DNA of 23,197 bases from an uncultured Clostridia bacterium (GCA_934292955.1 CAKQXZ010000033.1:1-23197); one strand, 5' to 3'. Numbered from the stretch's first letter, positions 8,870 through 17,292 are shown. Notes: generated by a model from the letters alone, not told the origin. A program made the numbers and translations.

Positions 8870-11800
8870 TCACGCTACGACTTTGAGCTTATACGACGCA
8901 TAACCATAATTCCCGCTTGTATCGACGCAATAAACATAAACGGTATATTCGCCTTCTTCCGCAAGCGAAAACTCGCTTACGCCGTATTTGACTATAACGC
9001 CGTTTTTATCGTAAATAAAAGTATGAACGGTTAAATCTTCGGCTGAATCATAATTGTCGTTCAACGCATATTCCTTGATTTTATATTTGTAAGCAAGTTT
9101 TATGGTCTGAACGGTTTTTGAATCGGAACCGTCGTTGAATGTGACAGTCGGCGCGAGCATATCGGCAACCTCTATGCCATACGGCTGTTCCGTCATTCTC
9201 CCGTTAGCGTCTTTTATAGTGTAAGTCAAACGATATACACCATATTCGGAAAGCATAATTTCGAAATCTTCATCGGCAAAAACGTCTTTGAGTTCCTTGC
9301 CGTCGATTCCGAGCGCATATCCGCCGCTCGGTTTAGTAACTGAAACGCGCGCATCGGCTCTTTTTACGGCAGAAAGCGCATCGCTGTAAGCCGCACCTTT
9401 AATCGTAAGTTTAGTTCCGATTTCAACACTGCCGGATACGTCGGCATAGACTTCCGGAGCAAAATCATCGTAAGTATCCTTGCATATAAGTTGATTCTGG
9501 ACTCGCATAACCCGCACTTCGGAATTTAATGAGGCATCGGAGAAAACTATTTCCGCATAACCATAGCTTGCGCCCGTTATTCCGATCGGATAAGAAAGCG
9601 TCTGAGAAGATGAAGCATAAACAAAGCTCTTAGCTTCGGCGTTATAATAAATTCTGCGTTCTTTGCCGTCGTTCAATCTATCGCTCAACGCCCGCTCTTC
9701 CCCGCCGTTTACCGAGAGATAAGCCGTGCCATATCTCGAAAAGAATGAAAATTCCGTTTTTATGCGAGGATCTTCGCGGTCTGTAAGAATAACGCTGTAA
9801 GCCGACGCGCCCGACGTTTCGGGTATCGAATATGTTATCGAAAACAATTCCTTCGCCAACGGATTTATGAATAAAAGCGAATTACTGCCGCTATTCTTCA
9901 ACGATTTGAATCCGATATACGAATACTCCGCCTTAGCCGAGAAATCGCCTTTAAAGTATTTTTTCATATCCAGCGAATCGTTATAACCGGTGTCGACTAT
10001 TTCAATAGATTCGCTCTCGTAAACAGCATCGCGCGCAACGTACTTAAAACGAACGTTTTTGCTGCCCTTTATTAAAGTTTCGTCGAAATCGGCTTTTTCG
10101 TATGTGCCGCCGTCGAAACTGACGTAGATTTCGCAAGCGACTTCAGTCGGCTTTGCACCCTTAAATTCGTACGCTTTAATTTCAGGTAAGCTGTAAGAAA
10201 GCCCCTTTATATAATATCTGTCGAACACGGGAACGTTTGCAAACCCGCATTTATCATTAGCTAAACTGTTTACCGTGTAAGAATATTCATAGGTTTTAAG
10301 TTTATCCGTGTATTCATAAACAATCGTATATTCACCGACCGAAAGCGGAGTGAAAGTCCTCGTCTCCGGATCTATGAGCGTTACGGTTTTATCATAAACC
10401 GCCTTAATCGCAACGCTCACCTTTCCGTTAAGGCTGGTTACGTTGTGTTCAGGCAAGGTTACGCTTATACCGGCGGTCATCGAAGTAAGCTGTTCAACGT
10501 CTATCGATGCGACGTCTTCTTTCATTACGAATACATATACAATCTGTTTTCCGACGTTTCCGAAGGAATCTTTTGCGCTGTATTCTATAACGTAAGTGCC
10601 GGATTTCGTAGGAATAAACCTGCCGTCTTTTACAAGCACGGAACTTTGAACCGACGTACCGTAATTGTAATATACGTTAGCCTTTACGCCGCCTATAAGG
10701 TTTGGATCGTAAGCGGTCGCACCGAACAATTCAAACGCCTCCCCGCGTTTAATATAAAGATCGCCGTCGGCACCTTTTCTGTCGACCGTTACCGTAGGAG
10801 CGATCGTATCGGTATATCCGCCCGAAACAAGTGCTTCGCCGCGTTTTCCCCCGATCTGCTCGATTTCAAACGTGGTTTCATTGGTATAGCAATCGTTCGA
10901 CGTTATCGAAACGAATACCTCACCCGTCGTAAAGCCGTTGAAAATCGCACCGCCTATATCTTCGTTATAAAGTTGATTTATAAGGTATCTTTTTTCACTA
11001 TTGCCTGCCGGAGCGGAAATGTAAACGTCGCCTTTTTCGTTATTTATACTCCACTTGACGTATTTTTTACCGGCAAAGTCCGTAACGGACTGACCGAAAT
11101 CGCCGTTATAAACGCCGTAGCGCTCACCGTCGATATAAACTTCGGGCTTACCGAATTTTGCAGGACAATCGTAATAAAGGCCAAACTCACCTTGTACACT
11201 TGCACGCGTACGGGCATAAACGCCTTCTCCGTCTATTCTGGAAATAAAGATAACGCCGGTAACATATCTTCCCGGATCGTAACAATCGGTAAGTTTTACC
11301 TCTATAAGTCCGGCTTCATAATCTTTAGCGATTACGGAAGCATTGTTTCTTGCGTCGATATGCGTTTGTTTTGCATAAACGGCAGTAGAAAACATAGTGA
11401 TTATATCCGTAATTGAATTCTTTCTGAGATCTACAGGTTCGTTATAGGTAAAAGTATCGCCCGCGGCAAGTTTAACTGTAAGCCCGGTGCTGTTTTTGCC
11501 CGATTCGTTGGTTGAAACCGCGCCGTAAGTAACCGAAGAATCGGTCGAGCCGACTTCCCAATTCTTTTTAAGCACGTTGAACCCCTTTTCCGCAGTGTAT
11601 CTTTTTCCACCTTTTTCATAAGCGAAACATACTTTATACGCACCGGTATCGGTAAGCGTCAAACTACTTTCGGATACGGCATTTCCGTCCGGCATAATCA
11701 GTGCAGTAAATTTGCCCTCATAAGTCACGCCGTCCGAGACAATATCCGCAGTTAACGGCAATTCTATTTCATCGCCTGAAAAATAGAATTCGGAAACGGC

Positions 11801-11938
11801 CGTATTGTTTACTGTTGCCTTTTCCGCATTAACCGCAACGGGTACGACAAACGCGAAAAACACCGCAAAAACAAGAGATAACGACGCCGCAATGCAAAGC
11901 ATCGCGTTCGTAATCGATTTTCTCCTCATTTTAATCAT
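8870..11938 (-). CDS. Secreted 1022-aa protein with multiple Ig-like domains
   Basis: A Sec signal peptide covers residues 1-38 (positive MRRK, a hydrophobic stretch, then AVNA before EKAT). There is no lipobox Cys, sortase motif or C-terminal membrane segment, so how it stays near the cell is unclear. An Ig-like domain spans about 45-123. A beta-rich segment at about 128-365, ending TTFEIEQIGG, looks like a lectin or jelly-roll module, but I cannot name it. Several Ig-like domains follow: 379-472 ends with KDSFGNVGKQIVYVFV, and the last two end with DANGRMTEQ and DTSGNYGYASYKLKVV, the typical late strands of Big_3/HYR-type folds. It probably acts as a glycan-binding or spacer protein beside the importer. 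A GGAG ribosome binding site lies 7 nt before the ATG. Confidence 0.75.
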   Translation of the reverse strand: MIKMRRKSITNAMLCIAASLSLVFAVFFAFVVPVAVNAEKATVNNTAVSEFYFSGDEIELPLTADIVSDGVTYEGKFTALIMPDGNAVSESSLTLTDTGAYKVCFAYEKGGKRYTAEKGFNVLKKNWEVGSTDSSVTYGAVSTNESGKNSTGLTVKLAAGDTFTYNEPVDLRKNSITDIITMFSTAVYAKQTHIDARNNASVIAKDYEAGLIEVKLTDCYDPGRYVTGVIFISRIDGEGVYARTRASVQGEFGLYYDCPAKFGKPEVYIDGERYGVYNGDFGQSVTDFAGKKYVKWSINNEKGDVYISAPAGNSEKRYLINQLYNEDIGGAIFNGFTTGEVFVSITSNDCYTNETTFEIEQIGGKRGEALVSGGYTDTIAPTVTVDRKGADGDLYIKRGEAFELFGATAYDPNLIGGVKANVYYNYGTSVQSSVLVKDGRFIPTKSGTYVIEYSAKDSFGNVGKQIVYVFVMKEDVASIDVEQLTSMTAGISVTLPEHNVTSLNGKVSVAIKAVYDKTVTLIDPETRTFTPLSVGEYTIVYEYTDKLKTYEYSYTVNSLANDKCGFANVPVFDRYYIKGLSYSLPEIKAYEFKGAKPTEVACEIYVSFDGGTYEKADFDETLIKGSKNVRFKYVARDAVYESESIEIVDTGYNDSLDMKKYFKGDFSAKAEYSYIGFKSLKNSGSNSLLFINPLAKELFSITYSIPETSGASAYSVILTDREDPRIKTEFSFFSRYGTAYLSVNGGEERALSDRLNDGKERRIYYNAEAKSFVYASSSQTLSYPIGITGASYGYAEIVFSDASLNSEVRVMRVQNQLICKDTYDDFAPEVYADVSGSVEIGTKLTIKGAAYSDALSAVKRADARVSVTKPSGGYALGIDGKELKDVFADEDFEIMLSEYGVYRLTYTIKDANGRMTEQPYGIEVADMLAPTVTFNDGSDSKTVQTIKLAYKYKIKEYALNDNYDSAEDLTVHTFIYDKNGVIVKYGVSEFSLAEEGEYTVYVYCVDTSGNYGYASYKLKVVA

Positions 11939-11993
11939 ATAATTTCTCCGTTAGATTATTTTTGCTTGTAATAAAGCTCTCGCTTTTTTGTCA

Positions 11994-12977
11994 TCAGCCT
12001 TTTATTCCGCCCAACGTCATGCTGCCCATGACTTTGTTATGTAATATCAAAAACAAAATCAACGTAGGCAAAGCGAGTATCATACAAGCGGCAATTTTCC
12101 TCGGATTAGTAGTCATATCGTTGGAAATTTTCTTACCTGCTCCAAGCGCATAAATGAAGTACGCAAGAGTCGGATGGGTAGGCATATATAATTCTATAGA
12201 CGAAAAATCATTCCAGAAAAATATAAACCTTATCAAAAATACCGAACCTATTATTTTCGCCGCAAGCGGAATATAAATTCCGAACATTACGGTAAATTGC
12301 GACGCCCCATCGATTTCAGCTGCTTCGCTGTAAGTATCCGGCATACATTTGAAAAACTCATAGAATACCAGAAAATACATTCCCATAAAACTACAACGCT
12401 GAATGAAGTTACCGACCCATGTATCATACAAGCCGAGGTTTCTTAGCAGCGTAAGTTCAGACGGATACGCCCCTACTATAGGCAGCGTCATAACTACAAT
12501 GACCGTTATGCATAAAACTTTACTGAACTTATATTGATATTTCGCACACATATAAGCCATTATCGCAGGAATAATTGCCTGAACAAAACCATTCCCGAAT
12601 GCGTAAATTGCCGAATTTAAAAGCATTCCGAAAAAGTTGTTTTCGGTAGTATGCGTAACTTCCCTGTTCCCTACAAAAAAACTTGTTGAAGCGGGAAAAT
12701 TGAAACGTTGTATGACAAGCACATAATTTTCGAGCCGAAACAGCGTTTTATAACTGCTGTCGGGATCGTTGACGCGATCAAACCATTCGGGATTGTTTAT
12801 CGTAGGCAAACCAAGCAAATTCTTCATAAAATCGTTATCCGATTTCAAAGAACTGAGCAATCCCCATAAAAGCATGAAAATTATCGATAATGAATAAACG
12901 ATAAGGAGCGCACCCAATATAATCACCGCGATTTTTACCGCGACGTTATCTCTTTTTCTGTTTTTTACCATTTTCAC
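11994..12977 (-). CDS. Carbohydrate ABC transporter permease (MalG/UgpE-like)
   Basis: This 327-aa inner-membrane protein is one of the two channel subunits of a sugar importer. It has an N-terminal membrane segment (residues about 15-40), a long extracellular segment, then five more hydrophobic helices. The ATPase-docking EAA loop reads SEAAEIDGASQF ending in IPL, and the C-terminus GSMTLGGIKG matches the usual end of this subunit. GTG is the likely start: an AAGGAGG site lies 7 nt upstream, whereas the ATG two codons later would be 13 nt away. It follows the partner permease by 12 bp. At 327 aa it is somewhat longer than typical MalG-like proteins because of the loop between the first two helices. 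Confidence 0.93.
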   Translation of the reverse strand: MKMVKNRKRDNVAVKIAVIILGALLIVYSLSIIFMLLWGLLSSLKSDNDFMKNLLGLPTINNPEWFDRVNDPDSSYKTLFRLENYVLVIQRFNFPASTSFFVGNREVTHTTENNFFGMLLNSAIYAFGNGFVQAIIPAIMAYMCAKYQYKFSKVLCITVIVVMTLPIVGAYPSELTLLRNLGLYDTWVGNFIQRCSFMGMYFLVFYEFFKCMPDTYSEAAEIDGASQFTVMFGIYIPLAAKIIGSVFLIRFIFFWNDFSSIELYMPTHPTLAYFIYALGAGKKISNDMTTNPRKIAACMILALPTLILFLILHNKVMGSMTLGGIKG

Positions 12978-12989
12978 GGCGCAACCTCC

Positions 12990-13940
12990 TTAGTCCGCAG
13001 ACGGACCGAACTTACTCATAATTTTTCTCGTTCCCAAAACAATGGGAAGAGTTATCGCAGTGAGTACAATTCCGAGAGCCGAAAGCTGAGAATATGTGAG
13101 CCATTTAAGCCCGGGCTCTTCGATAAGTATTTTTTTAGTGCTTGCGACGTAGAGATAATATCCGAAACTTGAAAGTTCAGCAGCCCCGTCGCTGAAAAAT
13201 GCAAACAAACTGAGTTGATGGGTAAATAACCCCGTGAGCGAGATTACTACAAACGTGGAGAACGTGGACCATATCATAGGCAACGTAACGTGAATAAATT
13301 CCTGCGCAAGGTTTGCGCCGTCAAGCTGCGCGGCTTCGACGATCGATTCATCTATCGCCGTCATAGCACCCGTAAACATCATCACATTGACGCCGAACGA
13401 TATCCATATATTATAAAAAAGAATCGTCCCCATTCTCGTGCCGAACGTCGGCGAGGACAATAACCCCCACTCCGTTTTAAAAACAGCCAGATACACGTCA
13501 TTGGCGATATACCGGAAAAGCATTACGAATATGATACTCGAAATTATCTGCGGCATAAAGAGCATTACCTTAAACAAGCCGGACAGAAAGAACTTTTTGT
13601 AAACGTAAAACGAAAACAAAAGTGCAAGAGGCAACCCTATAAACAGCTCGCAAGCTATCATTCTGAGTGAATTGGCAATCATATTCCAGCCGTTCGCAAG
13701 CGTAGCGAAAGCGACCTTAAAATTATCAAAATTTGCAAATACTTTTTTAAACCCGACTTCTCCCTCTGCAGGCGGAACATATTTCTGAAACGCAAGTATT
13801 ACGGAGTTAAAATTCACGTACAAATAAAATATCGCGAACTGTAATACGGGTAACGCAATAACGGCTATATAAAAAATCAGCCGTTTTTTCTTTTTATTCA
13901 TGATTTTGCGTTCTGCCGCCTTTTGTGTTTGTGAAATCAT
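12990..13940 (-). CDS. Carbohydrate ABC transporter permease (MalF/UgpA-like)
   Basis: This 316-aa protein has six predicted membrane helices; the first follows a lysine-rich cytoplasmic start (NKKKKRL). The EAA loop reads VEAAQLDGANLAQEF ending in TLPMI, the signature for docking on a sugar-importer ATPase. It pairs with the next gene to form the channel and receives substrate from the binding protein encoded just upstream. The ATG at 13940 has a GAGGTG site 4 nt away, which favours it over the internal ATG 13 codons later. No ATPase gene is present in the window; this is common in Gram-positive sugar importers, which share an MsmK/MsmX-type ATPase encoded elsewhere. Confidence 0.93.
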   Translation of the reverse strand: MISQTQKAAERKIMNKKKKRLIFYIAVIALPVLQFAIFYLYVNFNSVILAFQKYVPPAEGEVGFKKVFANFDNFKVAFATLANGWNMIANSLRMIACELFIGLPLALLFSFYVYKKFFLSGLFKVMLFMPQIISSIIFVMLFRYIANDVYLAVFKTEWGLLSSPTFGTRMGTILFYNIWISFGVNVMMFTGAMTAIDESIVEAAQLDGANLAQEFIHVTLPMIWSTFSTFVVISLTGLFTHQLSLFAFFSDGAAELSSFGYYLYVASTKKILIEEPGLKWLTYSQLSALGIVLTAITLPIVLGTRKIMSKFGPSAD

Positions 13941-13965
13941 TTTTCACCTCTTTATCAATCAGCTA

Positions 13966-13994
13966 CAGGCAATCCGGTATACCCGGATTGCCTG
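13966..13994 (-). promoter_or_regulatory. Intercistronic stem-loop between binding-protein and permease genes
   Basis: CAGGCAATCCGG (13966-13977) and CCGGATTGCCTG (13983-13994) form a perfect 12-bp stem with a 5-nt loop. It lies between the stop of the binding-protein gene (14028) and the ribosome binding site of the first permease. There is no T-run after the stem in the direction of transcription. The position matches the stem-loops known in malE-malF-type operons, which protect the upstream mRNA or cause partial termination, giving more binding protein than permease. Confidence 0.75.
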
Positions 13995-14027
13995 CGAATA
14001 ACCTGATAACTTAGATTTATTCAACCA

Positions 14028-15737
14028 TTATTTATTCACTATATTGTTCCACACTTCGTCAGTTATAACCGTCGCTTCAAAAACCATTTTGGACGTAGAC
14101 CCTCCCTTTATCGCTTCGTAATAACTCTTATACTGAGTATTATTTATCGTGGGATTCATTATCTGCGAAGAGAAATGAATTTTGAACGTTTGCTGATTGT
14201 TTTTGAAAATGGGGTTCTCGGAACCGAAATAGAGAATATCGCTGTTTCTGCTTAAATCGTAAACCTTTTGCTGATATTCGGGAAGCTTGTTGTACTGAGC
14301 CTCCGTCAGAGAATAAGTCAAAGGTCTGGTTACACCCGTAAGCGCAGTGAACTCTTTGAGTTCCGCATCGCTGTAAAGGAATTTAAGGAAAGTTTTGCAC
14401 GCCTTTACTATATCCGTCTTATCGCTGTATCTCGCATTGATATACGCATATGCAATTCCGTTATCGATAAGCGACGGTTTGGTTGCCGTTTCGGAAGGAG
14501 TAACCGACCCCGTTGCCGTTACGGGCAACGACATGAAGCGTACGCCTCTCGCCGTCTTGCCTGTCATGGTCGTATAGTCCTTAAAGTTGCCCTGATCAAC
14601 CGATTCGTTATACCAGTAAGAACCGTCAACAAGGAATGCTCTTACGGTGTTAGTTCTCACGCCGCCGTTTATAAAGTTCTTCTGTGCGCCCGTATGCGAA
14701 ACGGAAGAAGAAATATCAGAGAAAAACCCTTCTTTATGAAGAATTTCGATAAACGCCGTAGCATAATATCTCGCAGCGGATTTCAGCGCAAGATTGCCGT
14801 TTTTATCGGTTATCGTCGTTTTGGTAACTATAGGCTTCTTGATGTAGTCTATCCCCTTGAAAATATTTTCATCCGTATATCCGGCAACAACATCAACGCT
14901 GCCGTTAAAACCGTAAACGGCTTTAAGTTCTTCACTGCCCGCAAGAGAAGCCCAAAGACCTTCTACAAGATAGTTTGTATAATAAAGATTTGAGCCTGTA
15001 ACCGTGAACGGTCCGGCACCGGTCTTTTTCTTAAGTTCGCCGCTTAAAATAAGCAATTCTTCCAGGGAAGAAGGAAGACCGTCGTCATCCGTATTAAATT
15101 TACCGTCCGGCCCGCACGATTTTTTTGCACTTGCACTCTTTATAAGGTATAAACTACCATATTCATTTTCGACAAGTTTACCGTTTTCGGCATCTTTCGC
15201 GATATACCAATTGTTTTTATCGAAATTGTCCTTATCGTAAGAAAGACCGGGGAACCACTCATAATGCGGCAAAGCGTAATAACCGCCGTCAGCACCTTTA
15301 AGACTTTCGCGGTTAGATGCGTAAATACGATCTTCTATAGACTTCCCGTCGGAACCTTTTTCCGTTACAAGATCGTCAAGTTTAATAATCGAGCCGCTTT
15401 GAGCCAATTCATATATATTCGAATAGCGCTCATCGAATATAATGTGATATGCAGAAGTTGAAAGCGTACTGCTGTTAGGCTGTTCCGGAGTTATATCAAC
15501 GTAAACGCCCGTTTTGCCATCTTCAAAATGTTCGTTTTTGTATTGCTCCTGAAAACGTTCGGCGGCTTTATAAAGCCAATTGGAGCCAATACCGCCCGGG
15601 AAGTTCTGAACCTTTATAACTGTTTTCGTGTCAAGATCGGCAGGCACCGAAGAACCCGAATTGTTGCCCGAACCGCCACAAGCAACCATGCCAAAAGCGA
15701 GCAACGCGCAAAGAATGCCTGAAAAAATTTTTTTCAT
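14028..15737 (-). CDS. Extracellular solute-binding lipoprotein of a sugar ABC importer
   Basis: This 569-aa lipoprotein captures sugars for the two permeases encoded directly downstream. The signal peptide MKKIFSGILCALLAFGMVAC ends at the putative lipidated Cys20, followed by a Gly/Ser/Asn-rich linker. The mature protein opens with a strand-helix unit (TVIKVQNFPGG, then WLYKAAERFQEQYK) as in family 1 sugar-binding proteins, and ends with the helical segment ACKTFLKFLYSDAELKEF found near the C-terminus of this fold. At 569 aa it is longer than the usual 420-450 aa, suggesting a large or complex ligand. The start at 15737 is chosen because a GGAGG site lies 5 nt upstream and the signal peptide begins there; the open frame extends to 15797. 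Confidence 0.9.
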   Translation of the reverse strand: MKKIFSGILCALLAFGMVACGGSGNNSGSSVPADLDTKTVIKVQNFPGGIGSNWLYKAAERFQEQYKNEHFEDGKTGVYVDITPEQPNSSTLSTSAYHIIFDERYSNIYELAQSGSIIKLDDLVTEKGSDGKSIEDRIYASNRESLKGADGGYYALPHYEWFPGLSYDKDNFDKNNWYIAKDAENGKLVENEYGSLYLIKSASAKKSCGPDGKFNTDDDGLPSSLEELLILSGELKKKTGAGPFTVTGSNLYYTNYLVEGLWASLAGSEELKAVYGFNGSVDVVAGYTDENIFKGIDYIKKPIVTKTTITDKNGNLALKSAARYYATAFIEILHKEGFFSDISSSVSHTGAQKNFINGGVRTNTVRAFLVDGSYWYNESVDQGNFKDYTTMTGKTARGVRFMSLPVTATGSVTPSETATKPSLIDNGIAYAYINARYSDKTDIVKACKTFLKFLYSDAELKEFTALTGVTRPLTYSLTEAQYNKLPEYQQKVYDLSRNSDILYFGSENPIFKNNQQTFKIHFSSQIMNPTINNTQYKSYYEAIKGGSTSKMVFEATVITDEVWNNIVNK

Positions 15738-15811
15738 TTTTTCCTCCGATATTTTTATTTTCCAACTAAATTTCGAATAACGCACGAATAAAATCACGTC
15801 ATCGTATGATT

Positions 15812-15840
15812 ATTATACACCATTAAAAATGAAATGTATA
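15812..15840 (-). promoter_or_regulatory. Predicted sigma-A promoter of the importer/surface-protein cluster
   Basis: On the minus strand TATACA (15840-15835) and TATAAT (15817-15812) are separated by 17 bp. The -10 box is perfect and the -35 box matches four of six. The predicted transcript would start near 15805, leaving about 70 nt of leader before the binding-protein ATG. Confidence 0.6.
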
Positions 15841-15902
15841 TAAGCATTTTTAACTATTTATATTTCAAAAGCTAAACTTGTTTCAAGATAAATAAAAACA
15901 TC

Positions 15903-15938
15903 CGCCACATTAACGCGTTTATAATTGGCGATGTGGCG
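15903..15938 (-). terminator. Putative rho-independent terminator downstream of the GH130-type gene
   Basis: CGCCACAT (15903-15910) pairs perfectly with ATGTGGCG (15931-15938). The 20-nt loop can close further by a short CGC/GCG pairing. On the minus strand the stem is followed by GATGTTTTTATTT, a U-rich tail. It would stop transcripts from the GH130-type gene before the next cluster. It could also attenuate transcripts from the weaker promoter at 15973-16001. Confidence 0.5.
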
Positions 15939-15972
15939 AATCTTAAAGTCATGCTTATAGTTGTTTATAATC

Positions 15973-16001
15973 ATTTTACCATATAAGAACGCTGTTATCT
16001 A
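15973..16001 (-). promoter_or_regulatory. Possible second minus-strand promoter
   Basis: TAGATA (16001-15996) and TAAAAT (15978-15973) are separated by 17 bp, matching four and five of six consensus bases. It lies upstream of the hairpin at 15903-15938, so a transcript from here would need to pass that hairpin to reach the binding-protein gene. In AT-rich DNA this could be chance. Confidence 0.3.
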
Positions 16002-16113
16002 CGAGAATATTATGTAAGAGAAAAAAAGCTCCGGAGAAATAGCAAAAGTTGTTAGCCACAGGTGATTGCGTTTGAACCCGCCAAAACGCCGCGATAAGCC
16101 GACTATAAGACAT
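15976..16113 (-). CDS. 45-aa hypothetical ORF in the gap between the GH130-type gene and the importer cluster
   Basis: ATG 16113-16111 to TAA 15978-15976. The peptide starts MSYSRLIAAFWRVQTQSPVA, continues with Cys and aromatic residues (NNFCYFSGAFFLLHN) and ends VDNSVLIW. A GAAGG site lies about 4 nt before the ATG. I recognise no function. The DNA includes a 6-bp stem, GCGTTT with AAACGC, near the start of the ORF and a CTCCGGAG palindrome followed by seven T on the coding strand, so this may be a non-coding or mobile sequence that happens to be open. The ORF fills most of the otherwise geneless stretch 15738-16131. Confidence 0.25.
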   Translation of the reverse strand: MSYSRLIAAFWRVQTQSPVANNFCYFSGAFFLLHNILVDNSVLIW

Positions 16114-16131
16114 TTTACCTTCGATATGCGC

Positions 16132-17103
16132 TCAGCGGTTATATTTATCCACAAATTCGAGAAGTTTGTCTACCGTCGTGAACGCTATCGCCATATTAGT
16201 ATCGGCAACGCCGTAATAAATCGTTACCTGCCCTTTTGAATTACAAAGCGCGGAACAAGGAAAACAAACGTTAGGCGTAAAGCCCGTTTTTTCGTAATCT
16301 TTTTCGGCAGTAAGCAAGTATCTGCCCGCGCGTTTCAGAACTTTTGACGGATCGTTCAGATCGAGAAGAGCCACGCCCACACTGTAATTTAACCCGTTAC
16401 AGGTCGACTGAACTCCGTGGTAAATAAGTATCCAACCGTCTTTAGTCTTAATCGGAATAGGCCCCGCCCCTATCTTTACCTTTTCCCAGTAATTGTCACC
16501 GAGATAAAAATTCTTCATCACAAGTTTATGGTTTCCCCAGTGAATAAGATCTTCGCTCTCGCTTATCCAGATATTGCCATAGGCCGTTCCGCACGGATGC
16601 GGACGTGATAACATCATATATTTGCCGCTGATTTTTTCGGGAAACAACGCGCCGTTCCTGTTAAAAGGCAAAAAGCCCGTGGGGAGCATTTTAAAATTTT
16701 TAAAATCGACGGTTTCGGCGATGTAAATGCTCGGGCCCTGAATGTCCGCGCAGAAAATTATATAATAAACGCCGTCGATCTCCGCGACTCTCGGATCGTA
16801 GGCGTAAGGATAGGTAAACAAGCTCCCGTCCCTATTTTTAAAAACTATGCCTTCTTTTTCGATAACCCACTTTATCCCGTCTTTACTGTACCCCATAAAC
16901 AAATCGGGTCTGCCGCTTTTGTCATCGCAACGGAACACCCCGATATATTTTCCGTCTTTAATAACGATCGCGCTGTTGTAAACATGCCAGAATTCGCTGT
17001 TTTCCAAGTCTATCAGCGGATTTCCTTCATATCTTCGGATATATTCGCTTTTATCGCCGACGTCCTGCCAGAACATTTTATCGTTTACGCTGTAATTTAC
17101 CAT
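16132..17103 (-). CDS. GH130-type glycoside phosphorylase (mannoside-type) or hydrolase
   Basis: This 323-aa protein has no signal peptide, so it is cytoplasmic. It shows the repeated beta-strand pattern of a five-bladed propeller: YNSAIVIKDGKYIGVFRC near 42-59, the AYDPRV block at 101-106 whose Asp103 matches the GH130 catalytic acid, RPHP at 167-170, then KIGAGPIPIKTKDGW and IYHG around 210-230. GH130 phosphorylases cleave beta-mannosides with phosphate to give mannose 1-phosphate; some members are hydrolases. The Arg/His/Lys set would suit phosphate binding, but the subfamily cannot be fixed here. ATG 17103 has an AAAGGA site upstream; longer open frame with a TTG at 17172 starts inside the promoter and is rejected. 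The gene is divergent from the AraC regulator, a likely controller. Confidence 0.85.
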   Translation of the reverse strand: MVNYSVNDKMFWQDVGDKSEYIRRYEGNPLIDLENSEFWHVYNSAIVIKDGKYIGVFRCDDKSGRPDLFMGYSKDGIKWVIEKEGIVFKNRDGSLFTYPYAYDPRVAEIDGVYYIIFCADIQGPSIYIAETVDFKNFKMLPTGFLPFNRNGALFPEKISGKYMMLSRPHPCGTAYGNIWISESEDLIHWGNHKLVMKNFYLGDNYWEKVKIGAGPIPIKTKDGWILIYHGVQSTCNGLNYSVGVALLDLNDPSKVLKRAGRYLLTAEKDYEKTGFTPNVCFPCSALCNSKGQVTIYYGVADTNMAIAFTTVDKLLEFVDKYNR

Positions 17104-17157
17104 TTTTTTCCTTTGTCCGAAGCTTTGTTCGGCTGTATTTTTTTGTTTTTCAACAGT

Positions 17158-17186
17158 ATTATACAACCGCAAGCATATATTTTCAA
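17158..17186 (-). promoter_or_regulatory. Predicted sigma-A promoter of the GH130-type gene
   Basis: TTGAAA (17186-17181) and a perfect TATAAT (17163-17158) with a 17-bp spacer on the minus strand. The transcript would begin near 17151, about 48 nt before the ATG at 17103. This also excludes the upstream TTG as a start. Confidence 0.7.
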
Positions 17187-17248
17187 AGCGTATTTTACGA
17201 TTTTGTATGCATATTATACGATTTTACTTTAATAAACGCAGTTTTAGT

Positions 17249-17262
17249 GTAAAACGCTTTCA
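17249..17262 (+). promoter_or_regulatory. Possible cre-like operator between divergent promoters
   Basis: GTAAAACGCTTTCA matches the catabolite-repression (CcpA/cre) pattern TGWAARCGYTWNCW at 12 of 14 positions; the first two bases differ. It overlaps the region just before the AraC gene and lies about 60 bp upstream of the GH130-type promoter. Another LacI-type repressor or the AraC protein itself could be the binder. Confidence 0.3.
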
Positions 17263-17280
17263 ACTTTCCGCGCGAAATAT

Positions 17281-17286
17281 TATAAT
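17281..17286 (+). promoter_or_regulatory. -10 box of the AraC-regulator gene, very close to its ATG
   Basis: A perfect TATAAT ends 6 bp before the ATG at 17293. No convincing -35 box is seen; TTTCAA at 17258-17263 is at the right 17-bp distance but matches only three positions. If this box is used, the transcript would start at or next to the ATG, making the mRNA leaderless. Confidence 0.45.
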
Positions 17287-17292
17287 AGATTT

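Noticed and set aside
10445..11416. A 323-codon plus-strand open frame inside the 1022-aa Ig-like gene
   Set aside because: It is fully antisense to a gene with a clear signal peptide, Ig-like domains and ribosome binding site. Its own product has no recognisable fold or motif and is rich in residues expected from a reversed coding strand.
14268..14993. A 241-codon plus-strand open frame inside the solute-binding protein gene
   Set aside because: It is antisense shadow of a well-supported lipoprotein gene; the Arg-rich product has no family features.
15976..16113. tRNA-like T-arm (GGGTTCAAA) on the minus strand
   Set aside because: No acceptor, D or anticodon stems can be built around it; the small GCGTTT/AAACGC stem explains the similarity.
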